NCBI RefSeq assembly: GCF_000003815.2
Contig: NC_049980.1
Coordinates: 17,876,175 to 17,927,168 of the forward strand
Direction: 5' to 3'
From: Branchiostoma floridae
Lineage: Eukaryota > Chordata > Leptocardii > Amphioxiformes > Branchiostomatidae
Length of the DNA: 50,994 nt
This document shows, piece by piece, positions 13,801-20,468 of this stretch. Both the position numbers and the translations under genes were made by a program. The first letter of the stretch is position 1; every line of letters begins with the position of its first letter. The notes beneath the pieces are model-generated. The model was not told the DNA's origin. It worked only from the letters and a program-made list of their open reading frames with translations, and did no database searches.

Positions 13801-16800
13801 GAGATGTGGGCGGCGAGAACACCTGAGCAGCCATGATCACGTCTGCATTCAGCAACTCTTTACCTCATTACAGTCTTTTTCATCCAAACTTCAGATTTCC
13901 ACAGTAGGGGTTCCCATTCCTAATGGTGTTGACTCCTAACCCGCCCGCTGCATCTAAAATGACAAATCGCTTTGGTCACCGGTGGCAGCCATGTATCATC
14001 CCTACATCTATATGGCCTAGCATGTGTTTGTTGTCTGGTCGCTTGTTATCGACTGTCACGAAGAATCCCAAAATGTATATCTTCATCTTTTCTCTCTGTG
14101 CCGAATGTCACATATGTCACATTTTTTTGCATCTTAAAAAACATCATAAGTCACCGCAGCATACCATTACATACACGTTTTGAAAAGTATGGAGTCTTCA
14201 GGAAAGGCAAACGTGGCTGATATGGGGTGCAATTTGATAATTTTACAATTAAACAGTTCAATAATACTTCTATCTGAAGGAATGGTATGCTCTTCCTACC
14301 CACATTACTGCACATAGCACTTAACAAAGGCCCTATTCAAGCATAAAAGTTACTTATCAGTTCAATGATTAACGACGAAACCACTCACTCATCTGACAAT
14401 TGCGTTCTAGAATGGTGTTGAATGGTAGACAATGCTGACCTTGGAGGCATTGCAGTTGTTTTGGCAACCTTTACCTGACAATACTTTTTTCAGGCATCTC
14501 ATCTGGCGAATGGGTTGATGTCGTCATGTCTAGATCAGATAACTACCTAAACATTGCGGCAAACAAGACCACAAAGACCGTCTTCACACCCGTGAATCTG
14601 CTGTCTGACTACGGGCAAAATCCATTCCCAGGCTTCAGCGGTAAGCTTAACTTCTTCGGTCAATACTTACCCTCTCTACCGCAACCCAACAACATTCCTT
14701 TGAAAAATGCCAAATTCCACAAAGAAATTGGTTCCTGAGACCGCATATAAAAAGCTTTATGTACCCGTATGATATACTAGTACTGATGATACGCCAATAA
14801 AAACAGTAGCCTATTCGAGCGAAGAGCATGTGTATCCACACCCTAGTGGTACATCCCAAATCTGGCTTTAGGTTGAATTGTTAGTAAGCCTTTGGTTTGA
14901 GTAAGTGGGCTGGAACTAAGCACAAAGATTGTTACAAGAGTGTTTCCTGACAGGCGACTTCTTCATCAAACGGCAGGATTATTTGTCCTTGAGAATTTGA
15001 AGTCGCAATGGTCTTATCTATACCTGTTATAATCCTATGATTTACAGAAAGCATCAAACCTGAGCGTCCAGTGGCGCCACCTCCCCAACGAACAAGAGTA
15101 TATGTAGGAGGAGTGCCAGCATCCATGTCCACATCACGGCCAGGGTTGCTGGGATGTATACGTGGACTTAAAATTGGCGAAAATGATGTCAAAAGCCTCG
15201 CAAGTGTAGCCGAGAAAACAGATGGTAAGTACCGGCCATCAAATAGACAAAACGTTAAATATCGATGCTGTGTGTATCTATTAACATCATCATTTGACAA
15301 GGTACTGTACACTTACACATTAAATTAAAGATACAGGAACTATTTTTTTTTTTAATTTTCATTTACAGGCGTTACGAGTGGGTGTCAGGGTAAGTGTGAC
15401 GCCGGCCCATGCAATCATGGTGGCTTGTGTAAGGAACAGTGGACGGCGTTCACATGCGACTGTAACGACACGTCTTACACAGGTTCAACTTGTAATGAAG
15501 GTGAGTCCCTCAGAAAGGTGCCATGCATACCCGAAGGGCTCAAGTGCTAAAGTCTCAAACAGTCCTTAATGTTCACTTTAACATTGCTTTAACTAAAACT
15601 AAGTACATTCTGCATGAAACAAAAATACAAAATAGGAAAGAAATGTCTGTCAAACGAATAGATTCGAAGTTGAAGGAAGCATAACAACTGACGAAATCGA
15701 CTAAACAGAGCTCTGCTATTTTGCAGCTGGCTTTGATACATTTAATCACGTATTGCTTTCTGCAGACGTCGGGTCCACGTTCTCGGGAAACACCGTCATT
15801 CACCATCATGCCAACCCTACTGTCAACTCCTACAACGCCAGCCTCGCTTTCGTTTCACGCCAAGCTGGTGTGCTGTTCCATCTGTCTAGCTACAGATCGT
15901 CCAATGCTGTCATCATCAGCCTGCTGTCGACTGGTCAGCTGCAGTTGTTAGTAGACCATGGATCAGAGAAGGGTGAGGAAATAGCTGGAAATGTTTTTTA
16001 ATAAAGGATCATAAAGGTATTACCATGTTGCCAACAACGCAATAGTTATGCAGCTTTTGTTCAATAAATAACGAAACAAAACCCATAAGACATGTTGACG
16101 TTGGAAGTTAGAACTTATTTTACCGTTACTGTATGATTAAACTGTGTAGCCTGTTCCTTGGTACTAGTCTTCAATCTTCCTCATAACAGACACGATCAAC
16201 ACCAACGGAAGCTTTTCGGATGGAGTGAGACACTACATCCGCTTCCAGGGTTCCAGGGATTCAGTGGCAATCCAGGTGACTACCAAATATTATCAATGAA
16301 TACCAGATATCGCCTTGTGCCTTTATCTAAATTATATGGCCGTTATGTTTTTTTTATATCTATGATCATTTTCAAAGGTTGACGATCTTGACGAGATGAC
16401 GTCGACGATACCAGCTCACGTGATGTTCAATGAATTCGACGTCGCCCAGATTGGTGGGTTTGTCAAAACAGACACGCACGTTCACTTGGATCACTTCACA
16501 AACTTTACAGGTTGTATGGCAGGTATGTTTGCCTTATTTTCTATTTCTGTCTATTTCTCGTAAACAGAAAATGACCCAGTGCCTGGTTGACAATGCCAAT
16601 GGCCAAACCACATAAATGACTACATGAAAAAATAATCATTTGTATTATTGAAGTTTTAGCATCAGAAAAAGCTACTTATATACCTGCATATCCTAGCAGT
16701 AATATTGACACCTGTGTTTAGACAAGTGTTACCAGTACGAAGTTTAAACTGGATCATCAACCTTCAAATTCAATTTTTGACATATTCCGTAGGGGTTGAA

Positions 16801-19214
16801 ATCAACGGTTTACGACCATTGGAGATTCTGTTCGACTCCAAACTGGACTCGCTGAGGAATGTAGTCACCATATCCGGTCAGGACAACCGGACGACATGTC
16901 CTGGCGTGGCTCCGAGAGACTTGGATGAAGTGGGTAAACATTTGGTGTCGAACTAATAGATGGCATAGATGATATCCGTTGAGTCATATTTGAATTAAAA
17001 ACTTCATGTATTGCAGTATTTGATATTGGTGATAGTTCTGTGTGAAATATCCACTATCCAATGTGAGAAATATCCACCCAAGTGTTAAAGTGTTTGTTTG
17101 TATCGTGGCAATACTATTTTTCATTATCTGGCAAGACTACATGTGATCTTTGAATCCTGTGTGATCTAGGTGTTCACGTTCCCGCCATGGAATGTTGGTC
17201 CAGCTGACACGGAAACATACTCCGCGCAGGCGCAACGGGGCGGTAGTTCTGCAGCAGGTAAAGCTATTTCCTTAGTCTGTTTGAGCTGTTGGTACTTGTT
17301 GTCTATATTTCAGCTGCTGTTTGTAAAAAGAATGGTTCGGAATACCTTTCATACAGTGCTGCTCCTAAATAGTCTACATACGTATCATATACAAGTATTT
17401 CACATTTATCCTTGAACGCATACAATGGCAGTATTTGGATGTCCCCTGTATCTTTGTACGTGTCATTTTCTAAATAACTACATCTGATAGTCCCACTAAG
17501 CTGTAAGAACGTGTACTTTAAGCTGTCGCAGTGAGTCTGTGCGCCGTGGTGGTTGCGGTGACGATCGGTGTAGTCTGTATCGGGCGGAGATACCGACGGA
17601 AGAAGCGCGGAGGAAGATTTGTCCCTAAAAAGGGAAACGCTGCTGAGATGGAGAAGTTGAGCAAGCCAGAAGGTGGGTCAGCTTGAGAGATAAAAATGTA
17701 ACACGTTACCAACCCGCTCACGTCTTGAGTAGAGCCTGTGGGTAGCGTGGGAAGATATGGCTCCCATTAGACACACGGCCTGCTGAGCAGCCATCCTTTG
17801 TTTTAGTCGGAGGCATCATTGAGTGTAACAATAGTGTACCTTGAAGGGAAAAGGAAAGTGTCTCCTCAAAGAATTAAAACGTAAATCTGTCGCATTGCAA
17901 TGACGGAGGAGATGAAAGCCTCATACGTCAGTGTCACGTACATTGTTGTTTGACTTTTACCGCCATTGTAATCTTACAAGTTCAGTGGCACTCAAACACT
18001 GAGCTGTTGTTTCTATTTAATCTATGGCAGGCTATAACGAGGCTGATGGAGAGTATAGGCCAAAGAACACATCGACGATCAAAACTAATGGTGAAAACAG
18101 CGTCATCAAGGATGACGACGAAAAACACCAACTGAAGCACTTAACTTTTAAGCGTCTTCCTGCTCTTCGGGACGACCCCGACGATTCTAGTTCCGACTCG
18201 TCACCCGAGAACTGCCGGAAACATCCGGCCGTGTACGAACTTGACGACATAGACGAGGTGCCGGAGTTGGAGTGGGATCCACAAGGAGAAAAGGCGCGGA
18301 AACAAGAGGATGACTACTACGAGGACGACATCTTGGCCCTACCCGTGGTGAAGGCCATTCGTGCAGGAGAGATGTACGACAGACAACAGGGTGGTGGTGG
18401 CCAGTATGTACACCCTCAGGTTCTGATCTATACTTACGTTACCGCTCGCTGGGTGGCGCTTGCAGAGTGGCTGTTGCTGTGTCACGCTCGACCTATAAAA
18501 GTTTAAGAGCGTCCCAGATATAAATTGATAGGGTTTGAGCACTTCCCAATACAGGCTATCTGAAGATCTGAATGTAAACAAAAGTTGTTTAGATTAGGTT
18601 GCAAAATGGTGTTCACTAGCCTTGGTGCTGAAATGAAATGTGCTTCTGTGGTCTCGTATAGTTTGGTTCTGTTTGTCGAGGGTAAAACTTTATACTCATT
18701 GCTTTTAACTGTTGATTTTCTCCGAGATTCTTTCAATTCTGTGATAATTCTTAATCGTGCTGCTTCTGTGTATGATGCTTTGTAAGCCTTGGTCCGATAC
18801 ACCCTAGGCCTTAGCCTGGGTACCATCCGGAAAGTAGTTCGCTCCGGCGTTCATCATATACTATATACAGTCGCTTCTAGCTCTGACATTCATTGTACAC
18901 TATATACAGTCGCTTCTCAGTGTTAGCAGAAGCGAACATATGAGCGAACTTCTATCCGGATGGTACCCAGGCTAATACACCCTGAGATCTAACCGCAGCT
19001 AATCAATTACCAATAGATAAAAAATGACCTTGACGCTTTCTGACTGTCTGCACTTTTCTTCCCACAGAGCCACAGTACCCCTATAAAGGGAAGAGGGAGG
19101 CAGGGGAATGCAACTGTTGACCAGACGCTACCAGATCCCCAGGTAAACGAAGATCAGGAGGGCAAAGGGACCGTCGAAACTCCCATGAAGAGTTATGGTC
19201 ACTCATTTGTGTAG
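414..19214 (+). CDS. Contactin-associated protein-like (CNTNAP/Caspr/neurexin IV type) gene, 5' partial, about 28 exons
   Basis: A type I membrane adhesion protein of the neurexin IV/Caspr family, which in animals organises septate or paranodal junctions and synapses. Exons: 414-571, 854-981, 1625-1812, 2125-2238, 2410-2588, 2768-2877, 4572-4799, 5955-6101, 6450-6636, 9094-9244, 9752-9896, 10417-10598, 10883-11004, 11201-11301, 11697-11822, 12171-12310, 12455-12700, 14494-14640, 15048-15224, 15369-15500, 15727 or 15766-15972, 16190-16275, 16378-16522, 16793-16929, 17170-17257, 17523-17672, 18031-about 18403, 19068-. Phases agree at nearly every junction. The fibrinogen-like insert between LamG2/EGF1 and LamG3 separates Caspr from true neurexins. 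Oddities are an extra EGF-LamG pair before the membrane, a one-base frameshift in the exon at 10417, a weak GTGTAG donor at 982, and an uncertain last junction. The 5' end is missing. Confidence 0.85.
1435..1534. other. Assembly gap (100 N) inside an intron
   Basis: A run of exactly 100 N, the usual placeholder for a gap of unknown size. It lies between exons 854-981 and 1625-1812, which join in phase (A + GT), so it probably hides only intron sequence. Confidence 0.99.
2125..4799 (+). CDS. CNTNAP-like: laminin G domain 2 and EGF 1 (exons 2125-2238, 2410-2588, 2768-2877, 4572-4799)
   Basis: Begins WDPRNVRLSFRFRTLRHFG, the classic LamG2 strand in which Caspr proteins have FRTW-GLLLF. It continues through RLRDGQVHLEV, NAWHKVQV, a LEVDG strand and FVGCIKGIKFNG. 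Exon 4572-4799 then encodes DNC followed by an EGF-like module (FCGRANRCQHGSLC, CVCAGTGYEGNVC). Phases are 0, 2, 1 and 1. At 2239 the reading frame stays open for about 75 bases past the chosen GTAGGT donor, and a second donor (GTACGT) follows; the earlier donor is preferred because only it matches the phase-0 acceptor at 2410. Confidence 0.8.
2878..4571. other. Intron with a LINE 3' fragment
   Basis: Long intron splitting LamG2. Apart from the retrotransposon remnant at about 3930-4475, no coding signal of the host gene was found. The joining exons (2877 phase 1, 4572 phase 1) are compatible. Confidence 0.6.
3930..4475 (+). mobile_element. 3' end of a non-LTR retrotransposon (LINE), truncated
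   Basis: The open stretch 3934-4341 encodes the C-terminal tail typical of LINE reverse transcriptases: a basic segment (ITKLRISCHKL, RTPLEQRIC) and a zinc-knuckle-like motif C-x2-C-x8-H-x4-C (CQFCNLNKVEDETHFLLDC). It is followed by a 3' UTR, AATAAA (4452) and a short TTACTATTA-type tail. The reverse transcriptase core and endonuclease are absent, so this is a 5'-truncated, dead insertion. It lies in the same orientation as the host gene. A related, more decayed copy is at about 29745-30150. Confidence 0.75.
4928..5802. repeat. Possible DNA-element remnant with short inverted ends, GC-rich
   Basis: gccccctttA at 4928-4937 is mirrored by taaagggggc at 5793-5802. In between, and just right of it, are GC-rich stretches with repeated cggccg and gctcg motifs, unlike the AT-rich intron around them. 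Open reading frames here (for example 4942-5235 on the - strand) look like by-products of base composition. Element identity is not known. Confidence 0.35.
5955..9896 (+). CDS. CNTNAP-like: fibrinogen-like domain (exons 5955-6101, 6450-6636, 9094-9244, 9752-9896)
   Basis: The four exons encode the truncated fibrinogen C-terminal-like module characteristic of Caspr proteins. Recognisable parts are SSCDEYY with GVWRIDVDG, PSYVHCTME, the THNLVPRT segment, CQQWVEYQCR, a cysteine-rich loop (KCSCWYSSTC, GCNCDK), then ETWRTDSGYI, LPIIDAVLL and LSLGPLQCTG. The last is the usual PL-C-G exit into LamG3. All phases join. The long intron 6637-9093 holds the tandemly duplicated repeat described separately. 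Confidence 0.82.
6661..8800 (+). repeat. Tandemly duplicated dispersed repeat, two copies of about 1040 bp
   Basis: Copy 1 starts at 6661 and copy 2 at 7701 with the same sequence (ctagagttcggcgacctcat). The copies align along their length with scattered differences and each ends in a CA-rich microsatellite (about 7660-7690, 8700-8752). Both contain the line tatgcaaat/atttgcata several times. An inverted pair cctccatga/ttcatggagg sits at the right end (about 8772-8793). Related sequence in the opposite orientation occurs at 28430-28810 and 30200-31030. It lies wholly within an intron; no transposase or reverse transcriptase reading frame was seen. Confidence 0.8.
9245..9751. other. Intron within the fibrinogen-like domain
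   Basis: No recognised element or reading frame. Ordinary AT-rich intron ending in a cttcgtcccgcag acceptor. Confidence 0.5.
9897..10416. other. Intron before laminin G domain 3
   Basis: Nothing recognised. The acceptor at 10411-10416 (ttttttgcacaag) is a little weak (AAG) but matches the phase-1 donor at 9897. Confidence 0.45.
10417..11822 (+). CDS. CNTNAP-like: laminin G domain 3 (exons 10417-10598, 10883-11004, 11201-11301, 11697-11822), one apparent frameshift
   Basis: Encodes YGVTFTKESSYIELDRGWEE, then after a frame change ITYNTSCILLYQQPSATNPN and YLLIYMMN, followed by RSVVFLFRVDD, SVEFEELQ, VRFTVNMDSR and the closing GMVGCITMIKVNG. The switch occurs near 10507, where the reading frame continues one base out of register. 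One extra base there would make the exon 183 long and restore the phase-1 end required by the next acceptor. Other junction phases agree. Confidence 0.75.
12007..12041. repeat. GT microsatellite running into a poly-G tract
   Basis: gtgtgtgtgtgtgt followed by about 18 G, in an intron. A similar TG/poly-G tract is at 10741-10762. Confidence 0.9.
12171..12310 (+). CDS. CNTNAP-like: EGF 2
   Basis: A single exon encodes an EGF-like module with six cysteines: CRHSCDPNPCLFGGTCVD, then YTCACADPTAQSGQHC. It is bounded by acceptor tcctgtctag and donor GTAGGT, joining phase 2 to phase 1. It sits between LamG3 and LamG4 as in Caspr proteins. Confidence 0.85.
12455..15224 (+). CDS. CNTNAP-like: laminin G domain 4 (exons 12455-12700, 14494-14640, 15048-15224)
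   Basis: The first exon encodes AGIRFGFRTVETDFVLIYAH and VQFEVRDGLGLSVRFNLG. The second gives GEWVDVVMSRSDNYLNIAAN (the W-x3-V strand). The third gives VYVGGVPASM and the closing LLGCIRGLKIG. In classical Caspr this domain would be the last before the membrane; here a further EGF and LamG follow. Phases are all 1. Confidence 0.82.
12701..14493. other. Long intron within laminin G domain 4
   Basis: No domain-bearing reading frame and no recognised mobile element in 1.8 kb. The segment about 13510-13860 has higher GC than its surroundings but only short, featureless reading frames. Confidence 0.45.
15369..15500 (+). CDS. CNTNAP-like: EGF 3 (extra module)
   Basis: Exon with six cysteines: CQGKCDAGPCNHGGLC and FTCDCNDTSYTGSTC. 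Acceptor tttacag, donor GTGAGT, phase 1 on both sides. Its presence after LamG4 is unlike the usual Caspr layout, and symmetric phase-1 borders make it easy to add by exon duplication together with the following LamG exons. Confidence 0.85.
15727..16929 (+). CDS. CNTNAP-like: laminin G domain 5 (exons 15727/15766-15972, 16190-16275, 16378-16522, 16793-16929)
   Basis: Encodes NASLAFVSRQAGVLFHLSSY, VIISLLSTGQLQLLVDHG, DGVRHYIRFQGSRDSVAIQ, VMFNEFDVAQIGGFVKTD, FTGCMAG and VEINGLRPLEILFD. This is a complete but divergent LamG fold ending in the G-C-M and I-N-G-x-R-P-L signature. The first exon has two acceptors in the same phase (after 15726 and after 15765), 39 bases apart. Exon 16793 is ended at 16929 (donor GTGGGT) because the next exon needs phase 0; a GTAAAC donor four bases later would not fit. 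Confidence 0.75.
16930..17169. other. Short intron before the juxtamembrane exon
   Basis: No feature beyond splice signals; acceptor tgtgatctag at 17169. Confidence 0.5.
17170..17672 (+). CDS. CNTNAP-like: juxtamembrane stalk and transmembrane segment (exons 17170-17257, 17523-17672)
   Basis: Exon 17170-17257 encodes a Ser/Gly/Ala-rich stalk (ending QRGGSSAA). Exon 17523-17672 encodes a single membrane span AVAVSLCAVVVAVTIGVVCI followed at once by a basic stop-transfer stretch GRRYRRKKRGG, so the protein is type I with its tail in the cytoplasm. An R-Y-R-R-K-K type sequence at this spot is where Caspr and neurexin IV bind protein 4.1. A second acceptor 8 bases further in (after 17530) is in a different phase, but the longer form gives the better span. 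Confidence 0.8.
18031..18403 (+). CDS. CNTNAP-like: acidic cytoplasmic tail exon
   Basis: About 124 residues, strongly acidic and Ser-rich (RDDPDDSSSDSSPEN, ELDDIDEVPELEWD, EDDYYEDD), following the membrane exon in phase 1. Low complexity, no folded domain recognised. The 3' border is uncertain: a donor after 18390 (GTGGTG), 18403 (GTATGT) or 18407 (GTACAC) gives phase 1, 2 or 0, and these change the C-terminus. Confidence 0.7.
18806..18975. mobile_element. MITE with 20-bp terminal inverted repeats and possible 8-bp target duplication
   Basis: ttagcctgggtaccatccgg at 18811-18830 is the exact reverse complement of 18956-18975. The direct repeat tacaccct occurs at 18798-18805 and 18976-18983, flanking the element; an 8-bp duplication suggests the hAT superfamily. 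Five bases (18806-18810) separate the left duplication from the inverted repeat. The interior contains a second pair of agcgaac-type inverted words. It lies in the last intron of the CNTNAP-like gene. No coding capacity. Confidence 0.75.
19068..19214 (+). CDS. Probable terminal exon of the CNTNAP-like gene, frame uncertain
   Basis: A clear acceptor (cacttttcttcccacag) at 19067 starts an exon open in two useful frames. In phase 0 it runs 48 codons to TAG at 19212-19214 and ends His-Ser-Phe-Val, a class I PDZ ligand. In phase 1 it reads EPQYPYKGKREAGECNC and stops at 19118-19120. In phase 2 it stops after six codons. The upstream donor decides; sequence alone does not settle it. Confidence 0.45.
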   Translation, partial: SHSTPIKGRGRQGNATVDQTLPDPQVNEDQEGKGTVETPMKSYGHSFV

Positions 19215-20468
19215 AAACATTCTAAATTTTCCACTTAATATCCAACTTGACGTTTTATCATGACTATGTTTTGCAGAAGTGTGTTAACACATATTACACA
19301 TAGATAGTTCATGCACAAGAAAGAGTGTGACTTAGTCGACACGTCTTTTTACATTCATTTCTTTAAGTTAACATTTGTACGCTTCAAACATTTTTCAGCA
19401 AATTTATTCAAAATAATGTTGCATTGACATGATGATACTGGAAGCTTTATCTCCTGTATGTATGACATACGCTTCAGAAACGCAGGAAATAGCGATAATG
19501 AATTTACGTTACTCGTGGTTGTGTATGAATAGACTGGATACCATCCGGATAGTAATTCGCTCCGATGTTTGTTATTTAAATATAGAGTTGCCCAGACGGT
19601 TAGTAGAAGCGAAGTTGGGAGCGAACTACTACCCGGATAGTACCCAGACTAGTGTTTAACGTCATCTTTATTCAATGCCACAAACAAGTTCTTCGTACAG
19701 TGTCTAATTTGATCGCAGTAGTAGTAGGGCAAAAGCCATCTCATACAAAAAGTTCTTTTTTTGTTTAGATTTCAGAAATATCTCATGGCAAGTCGACTGT
19801 ATGTAGGTCTCTATGCCAATAAGGCTATATTTACTGCGTGCGTTACAAATGATATTTTGCCTGTGAATCGATTTTAGGTAATCATGTGTGTTTTATGAAA
19901 GAGTTGTCTGCTTTGTAATGGCAAAAGGTTTGTTGTTTTACATTATTTTTTCTGTGCTTTGCATGCTGTTGAATACTTAAATTCAGTATTCATGCATTTT
20001 GCATCTAATGATGTGCCATGAAATGGGTTGCAAGAAATGCCTTTGGCGTGGTCTGAGTTCATTGCCTTTAGATTTCCCCGGAACCTTGCGTGCCAAGGGT
20101 TTTACTACGTAAGACATAAGTGCCTGCTCCGAGGGTTTCTATCTTCTAACTATGATGAGCAGTATAGTAACCTACAGTACCCGGGCATTGCATAAAATTT
20201 GTTTTAGCTCTCGTGAGAGCATTATACAGGTAAAGATTGAAGAGAACCCATATGGGTGCTAAGTAACAGTGGAATGTAAAACGCCTTTATTGTGGAAGAA
20301 ACTGCTGACTAACATTTATTCCAGGAAGTATAAAATATAATTACATTCCAGCCCCCGTTTCAAAATGCGTGCAATATCAATGACAGAAAAGCATAGTTAG
20401 TCTGTGACCCATTTTCTCTGTTCACGAGGACCTTTAAATTACTAACTAAGGACCTCCCAATCGATAAG
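19215..20468. other. Intergenic region between two convergent genes
   Basis: Contains the 3' flank of the CNTNAP-like gene, the MITE at 19531 and then plain AT-rich DNA. On the - strand, AATAAA occurs at 20315-20320 and 20286-20291, suitable as polyadenylation signals for the membrane protein gene that ends at 20469. Confidence 0.5.
19531..19650. mobile_element. Second, diverged copy of the same MITE family
   Basis: Ends agactggataccatccgg (19531-19548) and ccggatagtacccagact (19633-19650) are imperfect inverted repeats resembling the 18.8 kb element, including internal ttcgctcc/gggagcgaa. 120 bp. Just downstream of the CNTNAP-like coding end, so it may lie in the 3' UTR. Confidence 0.65.
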
